A stretch of 64,000 nucleotides of DNA, taken from NCBI RefSeq assembly GCF_005843885.1, contig NZ_CP040443.1, positions 4,464,001-4,528,000 of the forward strand, given 5' to 3'. Within the stretch, counting starts at the first letter, position 1. Each line of letters starts with the position of its first letter. Shown one piece after another: positions 1 to 10,089 of this stretch. This DNA is from Escherichia sp. E4742. Lineage in GTDB: Bacteria; Pseudomonadota; Gammaproteobacteria; Enterobacterales; Enterobacteriaceae. Made by a program: the position numbers and the translations under genes. The notes below the pieces were generated by a model, which saw only the letters and a program-made list of their open reading frames with translations, ran no database searches and had not been told where the DNA came from.

Positions 1-67
1 TTCACCTTAATAAGTTTAATAAATCGTACTGCACATAGTACAGTACGATGGTACTTATATAATTGAT

Positions 68-718
68 TTACATGAAGAATGGCTTGTCACCATCAGTCCC
101 AGGTTGATTGATGCCTATATTCTCACCAATGTGTTTCTCAGGTTTATCGATGATATCTGTGATTAATGCTGCGACACTCTTACGTGATACGATCGTACCT
201 TTGAATGGTTCATTGCGTGAGGTAATCTCATAATCAATAATATCTTCATCAGTCAGCCAGGCAGGGCGAAGAATTGTATATTCCAGTCCAGAAGCCTCAA
301 TTGCGTCCGCAGCCCTGCGGAATGGTTTTAGGGGCTCACCAATAACTGCATTATTCCATTCGCCAAATTTTCCTGGAACTTCATTATAAATACCGAGGGA
401 AAGAACAAAGATCAGACGTTTAACATCACAGGCTTTCATCGCAGCGATCACTGAATTTGCCTGAATATCTAAATCTTCCCCCGTAAGGTTGGCATACACA
501 ACATCCTGTCCCTGCATGGCCTGTTTCAGTGCTCCATGATTCAGTACATCCCCCATAATAATCTGGCTATTAGTTGGATAGGGGGTGTGGATTTTTGCTG
601 GCTGACGGGCAAATAAAGTTTGTTTAATGGTTTTTTTATCTGCCAGTTGATTAATCACATGGCGGGCTATCTGACCGCCAGCACCAAGAATCAGTACATT
701 TTTCATAATATTTCTCAT
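68..718 (-). CDS. NAD(P)-binding SDR / NmrA-like oxidoreductase
   Basis: The 216-residue protein opens with a Rossmann dinucleotide-binding motif, GAGGQIARHV, near residue 11. A conserved VLSLGIYNE stretch follows mid-protein, and a YTILRPAWL segment is typical of atypical short-chain dehydrogenases that bind NAD(P)H (NmrA/SDR_a5 type). It probably binds NAD(P)H in the cytoplasm; the substrate cannot be inferred. The start is uncertain: an internal ATG five codons in (position 706) is equally plausible. It ends a convergent-free leftward run with two hydrolase genes (5 bases after the upstream gene ends), so co-transcription is likely. K-12 is recalled to have only a broken remnant here; this copy is intact. 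Confidence 0.7.
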   Translation of the reverse strand: MRNIMKNVLILGAGGQIARHVINQLADKKTIKQTLFARQPAKIHTPYPTNSQIIMGDVLNHGALKQAMQGQDVVYANLTGEDLDIQANSVIAAMKACDVKRLIFVLSLGIYNEVPGKFGEWNNAVIGEPLKPFRRAADAIEASGLEYTILRPAWLTDEDIIDYEITSRNEPFKGTIVSRKSVAALITDIIDKPEKHIGENIGINQPGTDGDKPFFM

Positions 719-723
719 GAAAC

Positions 724-1656
724 TTATCCCAGATGGGTGTTGAAAAAAGGAATAACTTTTGCTAGCGCCTCCTGAACTGCTTCCGGTTTGTCATACAGTT
801 CATAATGTGAGAAATCGGGTAACGAAACTAACTGACGATCCTGCGAAACCATCGCCCGGCCATAGACTTCCAGTCCATCACGATAAGCACCGAAGGCACC
901 GACTTTTTCACCAACTACTACCATCACCGGCTGAGTCAGTAACACTTCAGTAAATGCGAAGGCATCCCAGGCCAGCGTTTTCTGTGCATGTGAGAACAAC
1001 ATTTTTGTCGCACCTCCCGGTTGTTGCCCGCGTGGTGTTTTATAGTAGTCAGTTGCTTCATAAACATCGCGTTCGGTCAGTCCATGGGCTTTTGCTGCAT
1101 CCAGGCTGGCGGGAAGTAATTCGTTGATCTGTAATTCTCCACAACGAGCCTCTTTGGTTCGTTGTGACGCCATTGCATTCAATGCGCCAATCGGATCGTA
1201 ATTGCTGAAACCTTCCCGAAAAAGACGCCCGATATTAACACCCGTAATACTCACTACAGCTTTAATTCGTTTTTCTGTCAGCGCGGCATTAATGGCATAG
1301 CCACCACCCCCACACACTCCCAGCACGCCAATGCGTTCAGCATCAACATATGGCAGAGTTACTGCATAATCGATAACACGGCTAATATCCTCTACGCGCT
1401 GTGTCGGATCTTCTATCCAGCGAGGCTCCCCACCAGATTCTCCCTGGAAACTGGCGTCATAAGCGAGAACGACATAGCCTTTTTCAGCCAATGCCTTGCC
1501 ATAGATAATGCCAGACGTCTGCTCCTTACAACTGCCAAAAGGATGGACGCTGATAATCGCCGGATACTGTTTTGACTCATCAAAATTTGGTGGAAACTGA
1601 ATATTGGCAGCAATATGCCAGGCCATATCACTATTGCGGATTTGAATATGTTTCAT
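724..1656 (-). CDS. alpha/beta hydrolase, dienelactone-hydrolase-like (YcjY paralogue)
   Basis: The 310-residue protein has an alpha/beta-hydrolase fold. A cysteine nucleophile elbow GVCGGGG lies near residue 115, and a late catalytic histidine sits in DFSHYELYD. The FDASFQGESGG-type segment is shared with the upstream YcjY gene, so the two look like duplicated, diverged copies. Its ATG overlaps the TAA of ycjY by one base (TAATG), which points to translational coupling. A cysteine instead of serine nucleophile is usual for dienelactone hydrolases. The substrate is unknown. With the SDR gene downstream this looks like a small metabolic operon divergent from pgrR. Confidence 0.75.
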   Translation of the reverse strand: MKHIQIRNSDMAWHIAANIQFPPNFDESKQYPAIISVHPFGSCKEQTSGIIYGKALAEKGYVVLAYDASFQGESGGEPRWIEDPTQRVEDISRVIDYAVTLPYVDAERIGVLGVCGGGGYAINAALTEKRIKAVVSITGVNIGRLFREGFSNYDPIGALNAMASQRTKEARCGELQINELLPASLDAAKAHGLTERDVYEATDYYKTPRGQQPGGATKMLFSHAQKTLAWDAFAFTEVLLTQPVMVVVGEKVGAFGAYRDGLEVYGRAMVSQDRQLVSLPDFSHYELYDKPEAVQEALAKVIPFFNTHLG

Positions 1657-2588
1657 TACAGAGTTTCCTCAAAGAACGGAGCTAATACTGAAATTGCTTC
1701 AGCCACATAGGCTTTGCCGTCATAAAGATCCATATGGTTTGCGCCTTCAACAATGTGATAGCGTTTATCCTGGCTTGATGCCCGATCGTACAGGTCGTCA
1801 CTCATCCATTTGCTCCCTGCCTGGCTGCCCGCCACAATCTGCATCGGCTGAGTCAGGTACACTTCCGCCATATGGTAAGCATCATAGGTAATAATCTGGT
1901 TAAGGCTGCGCAAAGTAGCGTAACCCGGTGCTGTTGGATACTGCGCACGAGGGGTGTGGTAATACTCCCAGGCCTGACGCAGTTCTTCGTTCGGCGCATC
2001 GGCCTCCTTCATTGGAGCCAGTGGCATAATGGCGTATTCTTCGCTGCTAATATCGCTGGTTCGGGCGTTTGAGCCAGCTTCAATGTGTGGCAGAGCATCA
2101 ATAGATTTCACATTGTTTTCCCAACCATTGCGGAACATCGAACCAATATTGACCGCACTAACGGTACCGATGGCCTTGATACGGCGATCCTGAATTGCAG
2201 CATTGGCTGTATATCCTGCACCGGCACAAATTCCCATCGCACCAATTCGGGTATTGTCGACATAAGAAAGAGTTGTCAGGTAATCAATCACAGCACTGAC
2301 GTCTTCAGTACGAATGTATGGGTTTTCTAACTGACGCGGCTCGCCGCCACTTTCACCTTGATAAGATGCGTCATAAGCAATGGTGACAAATCCCTTTTCC
2401 GCCAGTTTTTCGGCATAAGTTCCGGCCGTTTGTTCTTTAACGCCCCCACCTGGGTGAGATACCACAATTGCCGGATACTGACGGGTTTCATCAAATTTTG
2501 GAGGGAAATAGATCACTGCAGACAAAGAGATGGTTGGATTATTGCTGTTAGTGAAGCTGACTTTATTATTCATCATTCCGTTCCTCAT
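1656..2588 (-). CDS. ycjY: YcjY, alpha/beta hydrolase of the DUF3530/DLH type
   Basis: The 310-residue protein matches my recollection of E. coli YcjY almost throughout, with a few extra N-terminal residues; the K-12 start is probably the MNNKVSF methionine at residue 6. It has the cysteine nucleophile motif GICAGAG near residue 116, the acidic YDASYQGESGGEP segment, and a C-terminal histidine in GANHMDLYDG. It is a cytoplasmic hydrolase of unknown substrate. It is transcribed divergently from the LysR-type regulator gene pgrR, an arrangement that often means the regulator controls the divergent gene. It is first in a tightly packed three-gene leftward operon. Confidence 0.9.
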   Translation of the reverse strand: MRNGMMNNKVSFTNSNNPTISLSAVIYFPPKFDETRQYPAIVVSHPGGGVKEQTAGTYAEKLAEKGFVTIAYDASYQGESGGEPRQLENPYIRTEDVSAVIDYLTTLSYVDNTRIGAMGICAGAGYTANAAIQDRRIKAIGTVSAVNIGSMFRNGWENNVKSIDALPHIEAGSNARTSDISSEEYAIMPLAPMKEADAPNEELRQAWEYYHTPRAQYPTAPGYATLRSLNQIITYDAYHMAEVYLTQPMQIVAGSQAGSKWMSDDLYDRASSQDKRYHIVEGANHMDLYDGKAYVAEAISVLAPFFEETL

Positions 2589-2713
2589 GGAGTTGTCGGT
2601 TCGTTTTAACGGTTGGTGATATCACTATAGATATTGATCATTAAGTTGATTAGACCCAAAATCATGATTAGACCTATCATTTAAATGATTAATAAATTGT
2701 ATGGAGATACTGA
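2589..2713. promoter_or_regulatory. divergent ycjY / pgrR promoter region
   Basis: The 125 bases between the two divergent starts are A+T rich. They contain several imperfect dyads built on ATGATTAGACC/TGATTAA-like sequences (about 2633-2695), as expected for LysR-type regulator sites. No single promoter can be fixed by eye. PgrR autoregulation and control of ycjY are inferences from this arrangement. Confidence 0.45.
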
Positions 2714-3613
2714 ATGAAGCGTGAAGAAATCGCTGATCTTATGGCGTTTGTCGTCGTTGCAGAGGAGCGTAGCTTCACTCGCGCAGCAGCCCGCCTGAGC
2801 ATGGCGCAGTCAGCTTTAAGCCAGATAGTGCGCCGTATAGAAGAACGATTGGGATTGCGGCTTCTGACGCGAACCACGCGCAGCGTTGTACCAACTGAAG
2901 CGGGCGAGCATCTTTTGTCTGTTCTTGGCCCTATGCTGCATGACATAGATTCTGCCCTGACATCCTTGAGCGATCTGCAGAACCGCCCATCCGGGACAAT
3001 ACGTATTACTACTGTAGAACATGCAGCAAAAACGATATTGTTACCAGCCATGCGTACATTCCTGAAATCGCATCCTGAAATTGATATTCAGCTTACTATT
3101 GATTATGGTTTGACCGATGTCGTTTCTGAACGTTTTGATGCAGGCGTCCGTCTGGGTGGGGAGATGGATAAAGATATGATCGCCATTCGAATCGGACCTG
3201 ATATACCAATGGCTATTGTTGGTTCAACGGATTATTTTTCTCGCCGAAGTGTTCCAACGTCAGTGTCACAATTAATAGATCATCAGGCAATTAATTTGTA
3301 TCTTCCCACATCGGGTACAGCAAATCGCTGGAGATTAATACGCGGTGGACGTGAAGTTCGTGTTCGCATGGAAGGTCAGCTTTTACTAAATACGATAGAC
3401 CTGATCATTGATGCTGCAATTGATGGGCATGGATTGGCGTATCTACCTTATGATCAGGTTGAGCGGGCTATTAAAGAAAAAAAACTGATACGTGTTCTGG
3501 ATAAATTCACACCAGATTTACCCGGTTATCACCTGTACTATCCACACCGTCGACATGCTGGCTCGGCATTCTCATTATTTATAGATAGGCTGAAGTATAA
3601 AGGTGCTGTTTAG
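2714..3613 (+). CDS. pgrR: PgrR, LysR-type repressor of peptidoglycan-recycling genes
   Basis: The 299-residue LysR-family regulator has an N-terminal winged helix-turn-helix (residues about 5-65; FTRAAARLSMAQSALSQ is the recognition region) and a C-terminal periplasmic-binding-like effector domain. It matches the recalled E. coli PgrR (YcjZ) along its whole length. In E. coli PgrR is known to repress genes for murein peptide degradation and uptake, including the neighbouring mppA. Here mppA is broken, so one of its main targets is non-functional. The ATG is preceded by a GGAGATACTGA stretch that fits a ribosome-binding site. Confidence 0.92.
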   Translation: MKREEIADLMAFVVVAEERSFTRAAARLSMAQSALSQIVRRIEERLGLRLLTRTTRSVVPTEAGEHLLSVLGPMLHDIDSALTSLSDLQNRPSGTIRITTVEHAAKTILLPAMRTFLKSHPEIDIQLTIDYGLTDVVSERFDAGVRLGGEMDKDMIAIRIGPDIPMAIVGSTDYFSRRSVPTSVSQLIDHQAINLYLPTSGTANRWRLIRGGREVRVRMEGQLLLNTIDLIIDAAIDGHGLAYLPYDQVERAIKEKKLIRVLDKFTPDLPGYHLYYPHRRHAGSAFSLFIDRLKYKGAV

Positions 3614-3949
3614 CACTACTTGCTGATACATTAATTTAATTCTTCTCTTAACGTATTCTCAGTTCCTTTCAACGCTTTGGTCATTTTTTATTCTTCGTAC
3701 AATGGCGACAGATGCTGATTATGATACCGAAAACGGGTTTGAACGTGCGAAGCCCGAACGTAGTGTTCGGTGTTCTAAGTGCTTTGCCGCATTTTGGAGT
3801 CTATTATTTACACTAAATCTGATTTAATATATTGATACTTAAAACATTTGATGCTTCCTGTGTCACTTTTTTGATGGAAGTTGTTTGCATTTCTTTAAGG
3901 CGAAACAAATAATTACGCATCAATTTTAATGTCGGTCTGAGGGTAACTT
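3614..3949. other. pgrR-mppA intergenic region, mppA leader
   Basis: This 336-base stretch has no plausible gene. It is A+T rich toward mppA, and GAGGGTAACTT just before the mppA ATG is its ribosome-binding site. A short dyad with CGAAGCCCGAACGTAGTGTTCGG (about 3748-3772) contains the arms CGAAC...GTTCG and could be a regulator site or hairpin. In E. coli this region carries PgrR control of mppA. Confidence 0.4.
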
Positions 3950-5562
3950 ATGAAGCACTCTGTTTCAGTAACTTGTTGTGCGCTGTTAGTCAGCAGCATT
4001 TCTCTTTCGTATGCTGCTGATGTTCCGAGCGGCACAGTACTGGCAGACAAGCAGGAGCTGGTGCGTCATATTAAGGATGAGCCTGCATCATTGGATCCCG
4101 CGAAAGCGGTTGGTTTGCCGGAGATTCAGGTGATTCGCGATTTGTTTGAAGGACTCGTGAATCAGAATGAAAAAGGGGAGATTGTCCCCGGCGTCGCCAC
4201 CCGGTGGAAAAGTAATGACAACCGTATCTGGACCTTTACCCTGCGCGATGATGCTAAATGGGCAGATGGCACACCGGTTACAGCGCAGGATTTTGTCTAT
4301 AGCTGGCAACGTCTGGTAGACCCGAAAACGTTGTCCCCATTTGCCTGGTTTGCCGCGCTGGCGGGGGTAAACAATGCTCAGGCGATTATTGATGGTAAAG
4401 CGACGCCTGACCAACTTGGCGTCACTGCCGTTGATGCCCATACCCTGAAAATCCAGCTTGATAAGCCATTGCCGTGGTTTGTTAATTTGACGGCCAACTT
4501 TGCCTTCTTCCCGGTGCAAAAGCCAACGTTGAAAGCGGTAAAGATTGGACAAAACCAGGGAAACTTATCGGCAACGGCGCATATGTGCTTAAAGAACGCG
4601 TGGTGAATGAAAAGCTGGTGGTTGTACCGAATACCCATTATTGGGATAACGCAAAAACGGTACTGCAAAAAGTGACTTTCCTGCCGATTAACCAGGAGTC
4701 CGCTGCCACGAAACGTTATCTTGCAGGTGATATTGATATCACTGAATCCTTCCCGAAAAATATGTATCAAAAGCTGTTGAAGGATATTCCAGGGCAGGTT
4801 TATACACCGCCGCAGTTGGGGACTTATTATTATGCCTTCAATACGCAAAAAGGGCCGACGGCAGATCAACGCGTTCGTCTGGCATTAAGTATGACGATTG
4901 ACCGCCGCCTGATGACAGAAAAAGTATTAGGCACCGGTGAAAAACCAGCATGGCATTTTACGCCAGATGTTACTGCCGGATTTACGCCGGAGCCTTCGCC
5001 GTTTGAACAAATGAGTCAGGAAGAACTGAATGCGCAGGCAAAAACTTTGTTGAGCGCAGCCGGTTATGGTCCGCAAAAACCGCTGAAGCTGACGCTGTTG
5101 TATAACACTTCAGAAAACCATCAGAAAATTGCGATTGCCGTAGCATCGATGTGGAAAAAGAATCTTGGTGTGGACGTCAAATTGCAAAATCAGGAATGGA
5201 AAACCTATATCGATAGCCGTAACACCGGTAATTTTGACGTTATCCGCGCATCATGGGTTGGGGACTATAATGAACCGTCTACCTTCCTGACGCTGTTAAC
5301 GTCAACGCACTCGGGAAATATTTCACGTTTTAATAATCCGGCATACGATAAAGTGCTGGCCCAGGCATCGACTGAAAATACCGTTAAAGCGCGCAATGCT
5401 GATTACAACGCGGCAGAGAAAGTTCTCATAGAACAAGCGCCTATTGCACCGATTTACCAGTATACCAATGGGCGATTAATCAAACCGTGGTTGAAAGGTT
5501 ATCCCATTAATAACCCGGAAGATGTGGCCTATAGCCGCACAATGTATATTGTGAAGCATTAA
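3950..5562 (+). pseudogene. mppA: mppA, murein tripeptide-binding protein, frameshifted
   Basis: MppA is the periplasmic binding protein that hands L-Ala-gamma-D-Glu-meso-DAP to the Opp permease for murein recycling. A signal peptide (residues 1-22, ending SYAAD) and the SBP_bac_5 domain are present, but the frame breaks at about 4518-4521. There an AAAA run stands where the family needs AAAAA to encode Gln-Lys-Ala-Asn-Val. The first frame ends at 4606 after a meaningless tail; the second frame carries the rest from the equivalent of GNGAYVLKER to the C-terminus. Restoring one base gives 537 codons, the normal length. Either a true one-base deletion or a sequencing error in a homopolymer; as read, no functional MppA is made. 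Confidence 0.88.
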
Positions 5563-5571
5563 TATGATGTC

Positions 5572-5600
5572 ATCTGGCGCGTTTATGCGCGCCAGATTTA
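5572..5600 (+). terminator. mppA terminator hairpin
   Basis: A perfect 10-base stem, ATCTGGCGCG / CGCGCCAGAT, with loop TTTATG begins ten bases after the mppA stop and is followed by a short T-containing tail. It separates mppA from the muramidase island. Confidence 0.7.
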
Positions 5601-5842
5601 ACAACCCCGATAAAATACCTTCTTTTTTAAAATCCCCCCTATAAAAATCACACCCAAGATAATTATTTGAATTTTTCTACCAATGTCCAGCATAAATAAT
5701 AATCAAATATTTTATTTAAAAGGTGTATTACATACTCCCAATATAAGCTGTGCTTTACTTTTCTTTACAACGCAAGACGTATTGCGTTCCTTGTGAAAAT
5801 TTTCATTCGCAAACAGACACACAGCTAAAATGGGGTGGTAAA

Positions 5843-6829
5843 ATGAAAAAATCCTTAGCTATTCCTTTAGTTATCTCGTTATTACTCCTTCATTATCCTT
5901 CTTTAAGTCTGGCCGCAGAATCACTGCCCGATGCCACGTCGTTGGGGCTGGAAAACTTAACGAATGATCTCTCACGACAAGAATTGTTTGTAAAAATACT
6001 GGAATCGGATCCATCTCGTGATAAAGAGTTTGATTCCTTTGCGGTAAAAAAATACTTTAAATTTCCGGCTGATGTTGCTTACGATTCGGTATTGAATCAA
6101 CCACGACCCAGTTCTTTATTTGGTGTGGATATCAGCCATCATAACGGTAAAAACTTCCCGATCGAACTGTTGGCAAAAAATAAGTCTGTGTTCTTGTATA
6201 TGAAGTCCAGTCAAGGAACGCGTTATGTTGATCCTGAATTCGCCGGTTTTTGGCAACGGGCCGGGGCTACGGAACGGGGAGTAAAATTACACCGTGGAGC
6301 ATATCATTTTCTTTCCAGCGGCACTCCTGCAGACGACGCTGAAACATGGGGACGCAAGCAGGCGATGACGTTTGTTAAAATTATTAAAGCTAACGGGGGA
6401 TTACGTGCAACGGATATGCCACCGGCGGTGGATGTGGAGTGGGATGTGGACTCATCAACGGGTAAGGATCGTTGGCAAAAGCGTAAACCTGCTGAAATTA
6501 TAACGATGATCAAGGCTTTTACCGCACAGGTTGAAGCCGATTTAGGGCGTAAACCGGTTATCTACACTGCGCGGGCGTGGTGGAAAGATGCCGTCGGCGG
6601 AGAAAAAAGTTTTGCCCAGGTTGCAGAACATCATCTGTGGCTGGCTGATTATTCTAATCAGGCACAGGCCAGCGAAACGCCGCGTTCAATTAACCAGACA
6701 AAATGGGCAATCTGGCAGTTTACCGATGCTGCGCAGCTTAATTTGGGATCAAGTAAGAAATTCGATGCCAGTATATTCAAGGGCCCGACCGCTGAGTTTT
6801 ATTCCACTCTGGGTGTGCAGGAGTTTTAA
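5843..6829 (+). CDS. secreted GH25-family muramidase
   Basis: The 328-residue protein uses the ATG at 5843, which has a GGGGTGG ribosome-binding site and begins a classical signal peptide (MKKSLAIPLVISLLLLH...LSLAAES). The mature part is a glycoside hydrolase family 25 domain from about residue 90. It has the start motif GVDISHHNG, the YMKSSQGT and GAYHFLSSG strands, the catalytic-region motif PAVDVEWD, and the closing KWAIWQFTD. GH25 enzymes cleave the MurNAc-GlcNAc bond. Export through Sec would put it in the periplasm. It lies three bases before the caspase-GH25 gene, so both form an operon. No immunity or inhibitor gene is recognisable next to it. The island is absent from this position in K-12 as I recall it. 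Confidence 0.82.
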   Translation: MKKSLAIPLVISLLLLHYPSLSLAAESLPDATSLGLENLTNDLSRQELFVKILESDPSRDKEFDSFAVKKYFKFPADVAYDSVLNQPRPSSLFGVDISHHNGKNFPIELLAKNKSVFLYMKSSQGTRYVDPEFAGFWQRAGATERGVKLHRGAYHFLSSGTPADDAETWGRKQAMTFVKIIKANGGLRATDMPPAVDVEWDVDSSTGKDRWQKRKPAEIITMIKAFTAQVEADLGRKPVIYTARAWWKDAVGGEKSFAQVAEHHLWLADYSNQAQASETPRSINQTKWAIWQFTDAAQLNLGSSKKFDASIFKGPTAEFYSTLGVQEF

Positions 6830-6832
6830 ATC

Positions 6833-8757
6833 ATGAACAGGCGATGGCCAAATTTATGTAAAACGGTCCTGGGGCTGTTAATTGCCGGAATATCACAGGG
6901 AATATCAGATGCACGTGCAGATGATATTTGTAAAAATGGTGCAATGGTTCCTGATGAGTATTGTCGTTTTTTTATCCATTATGGACCTGAGGCTCCTGGT
7001 CAACTGGATATCCGAATCAGTGATGCGTTAAAAATACCCGATCAGGATGCAGCGAAAACTCGCGCGATTGGACTGATTATTTCAATTTCAAAATATCCAC
7101 TGTTACATGCAGATATTCCGGCAGCCGCGGTGGATGGACAAAGAATGGCTGAATTTCTGATCAATGGACAGAAGTTTGATGAGGTTATTTTACTTAGAGA
7201 TCAGGAAGCTTCATTAGATAATATTAATTATTTTTTAAAGGAATATCTCCCTGCCAGAGGGATGATGTTTGATAAGAAAGCTCGTTTGTTAATTGCTTAT
7301 TCAGGTCATGGGCGTTTTGGCACTCAAAATGGTAACTCTGATAAGGCACCGGCATTTGTTTTGAGTAATGCTACGGATATCGATGGTTCAAAAGGTATGT
7401 ATGAAATGCCAGCTTTCAATGCTCAACTCAACATTCTGGCAAGCGTTATTTCCATATTTTGACTTTAGTCAATGCTTGTTTTGGTTCAGGTCTTTTTGGC
7501 ATGACAGATGGCGCAGGGAATTCAAACGCGTATAGTAAACCAGGTGCGTATGCGATAGCCGCTGGTGATGATAAAACAGAAGTTTATTCCCTGGAAAAAG
7601 ATAAAGGCAGTGTATTTTTTGATACCCTTATAAAAGGAGTTGCTGATGGCGTTGCCGATGAACGCTTCGGGAAATCGTATATGGTAAAAATTGATGGTAA
7701 AAAGGAATACTACGCGGGCATTACCCGAACATTAAGTTTGTTTATCTATGTGAACGACCAATATATAAAAATCAATGAAAAACTGGACGAGGAAGGGAAA
7801 GGAATACATCTCAGTGATGCCTGGATAGGAGCAACAGAAAAACCAGCCGGACCGGGTGGATTCTTCTTTATTAACGATCCTGCGGCCAGTCGTCTGGATA
7901 AAAAAACACAATTATCAGCTGGGAATGCAGATGAATTTACGAATGTTGATAAGACCGCATATTCTATTAAAGAACCGCCTACTGCGCCAGATGAACCAAA
8001 GAACAAAGATATAACACCTATTGAAATTCCTTATGGCCCCGTGAGTGCAATTCCCAACCGACCTGATATCCGTATCTTCAAAACACCGGATATTTACCCG
8101 ATCAGTGGCCATGATATCTCGTCTAACGATGGCGAAATCGACTGGAAATTGTTTCAGGAGAAATCACCTGCGCGTTTTGTCTACGTGAGAGTGGTTGGCT
8201 GGAGAGGGCCAGACTCGTCGTTTAAGGCTCACTGGAAGCAATTAGCAGATTCAAAATTTGATCGCGGAGGCTATTTTAAATTTGATTTTTGCCGCACTCC
8301 TGAGGCGCAACTGGAAACAGCAAAAAGCCTGCTGCCTGAAGACCCGAAAATGTTGCCTCCCGGTATTTTACTGGTGAATCCAGAAGGTGAAGATTCAACC
8401 CAACTGGCTTGTTTTAAAAAATCTGGAATGGTGAATGCACGGAATGATATTTTACGTTTTGCTGCCCTGATGTATAAAAATTACCATAAAATACCAATAT
8501 TTTATGGCAATCATAATAATTTGTCCCATTTCATGGATAGTCGGTTCGACCAGTATATGGTGTGGATGGGGTATTGGGGACAAGCTGGTGTGAAACTCGA
8601 GGGGCGTAATCCCTGGACACTTTGGCAATATTCAGGAAACGAAAAGGTGCCGGGCATTGGTCACAGCACAGAGTCAGAAGTTTTCTTTGGTACTGAAGAA
8701 CAGTATGCCCAGTTTAAAGCGGGTGAGAATAATGTCGCTCTGGCTGCGGTAAATTGA
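6833..8757 (+). pseudogene. secreted caspase-like (C14) / GH25 muramidase fusion, frameshifted
   Basis: After a signal peptide (residues 1-30, ending DARA) comes a caspase-like fold: AIGLIISISKYP, a VDGQRMAEFL helix, and the catalytic His in LLIAYSGHG (residue about 160). The catalytic Cys lies in TLVNACFGSG, but in another frame. The first frame stops at 7462. The second frame can be followed upstream to about 7441, reading LAKRYFHILTLVNACF, so one base has been lost near CTGGCAAGCG (7436-7445). The C-terminal part, from about 8098, is a second GH25 domain (GHDISSNDGEIDW ... TLWQYSGNEKVPG). Restored length is about 641 residues. A caspase fold joined to a muramidase and exported is an unusual architecture; its substrate is unknown. 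Confidence 0.75.
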
Positions 8758-8767
8758 GGTAATAAAT

Positions 8768-8806
8768 AAAACCGGATGTCGAATATTATTATCGTCATCC
8801 GGTTTT
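8768..8806. terminator. bidirectional terminator between the muramidase island and ynaI
   Basis: An 11-base perfect stem, AAAACCGGATG (8768-8778) / CATCCGGTTTT (8796-8806), is A-rich on one side and T-rich on the other. It can terminate both the rightward island operon and leftward ynaI. Confidence 0.85.
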
Positions 8807-8814
8807 GTTGAGTG

Positions 8815-9846
8815 TTATTTAAGCTGTTCGGGAGGTGTAATATTTTCCATATACAACGTCTGGCTGGGGAAGGCAAAATCCGCGCCATGCGACTGTACAA
8901 TATCGATAATTTTCAAATATACGTCCTGCTGGGCGGCAAGCCATTCGGCCCAAACCGTGGTTTTAGTAAAACAATAAACCATAATATTTAGCGACGAATC
9001 GGCAAACTGGTTGAAATAAACCAATAGGGTTTGCTGCTGGTCGATGGCGGGATGATTTTTAAGCATTTCGCGTACCGCTTCGACAATAGCGCCCACTTTA
9101 GCCGCATCTTCATAACGTAAACCAATGGTCGTAGTAATACGACGGTTGGTCATTCGACCGGGGTTTTCTACGCTGATAGACGAAAACAGTGAGTTCGGCA
9201 CGTACAGCGGACGATTATCAAATGTGGTGATTTTAGTCATTCGCCAGCCAATTTCTGCCACCGTTCCTTCGATATTTCTGTCAGGAGAACGGATCCAGTC
9301 GCCAATACTAAAGGGGCGATCAAAATAGAGCATAATGCCGGAAAAGAAGTTGCTCAGAATATCCTTACCGGCCATACCCACTGCAAGACCACCAATTCCA
9401 CCAAAAGTCAGCAAGCCAGAAAGGCTCATGCCGAAATGTTCGCCATAGAGCAGAACAATAACGACGATGATGCTGATTTTGATGATCCGCGACATAATTC
9501 GTGCACTGGTAATATCGCGGCCTTTTTTAATCTGCTGTTTTTCAAACTGATTGATTAGAAGGAATAACTTAACCGTCAGGATAAGCGCTATCAGGGACGT
9601 ACAGATAAAATCAATAGCGTCCGGTGTGATAAATTTGAGTTTGTAGTTTTCAATGACATAATTAATGATGCTACCGACAGCACTGATAATTATGGTGTAG
9701 ATTAAAAATTGCACTGCGTGGAATAAGAATCCTTTTCTTTTATGATTTCCACGGCGAAACCAAAAGCTCATAAGAATCAATGCTGCGCAGCTACCGAAAA
9801 TAATGACCAGATTAAGCGCATTATTTGTAAACAGTTCAGCGATCAT
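8815..9846 (-). CDS. ynaI: YnaI, MscS-family small-conductance mechanosensitive channel
   Basis: The 343-residue protein has the K-12 YnaI length. Several N-terminal membrane helices (residues about 10-165) lead into the pore-lining helix and beta domain signature: GGLAVGMAGKDILSNFFSGI, then LYFDRPFSIGDWIRS (residues about 160-200). A cytoplasmic MscS cage follows. The channel sits in the inner membrane and releases solutes on hypo-osmotic shock. It reads toward the island from the right and shares the bidirectional terminator, so the island was inserted between its 3' end and mppA. Confidence 0.93.
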   Translation of the reverse strand: MIAELFTNNALNLVIIFGSCAALILMSFWFRRGNHKRKGFLFHAVQFLIYTIIISAVGSIINYVIENYKLKFITPDAIDFICTSLIALILTVKLFLLINQFEKQQIKKGRDITSARIMSRIIKISIIVVIVLLYGEHFGMSLSGLLTFGGIGGLAVGMAGKDILSNFFSGIMLYFDRPFSIGDWIRSPDRNIEGTVAEIGWRMTKITTFDNRPLYVPNSLFSSISVENPGRMTNRRITTTIGLRYEDAAKVGAIVEAVREMLKNHPAIDQQQTLLVYFNQFADSSLNIMVYCFTKTTVWAEWLAAQQDVYLKIIDIVQSHGADFAFPSQTLYMENITPPEQLK

Positions 9847-10089
9847 TGTTTTATCAGGCTCCTCCAGATTGTTGACGTCATGCCGGAAACCCCTGGCGGG
9901 GTTATTTTATCGCGATAATTCATGCATATCATCAATAGACAGGGAAGGAAGTAGCAACATTAGCTAATTTATCAACGAGTTGATGATATGTTACGCGACA
10001 ATCTATTGCTTTCAGAGCAGACAACACCAAAATGTCATGGTATTGTTACACACAAGTAACAAAGGGTTTATCTGCAAAAGGATTACATT

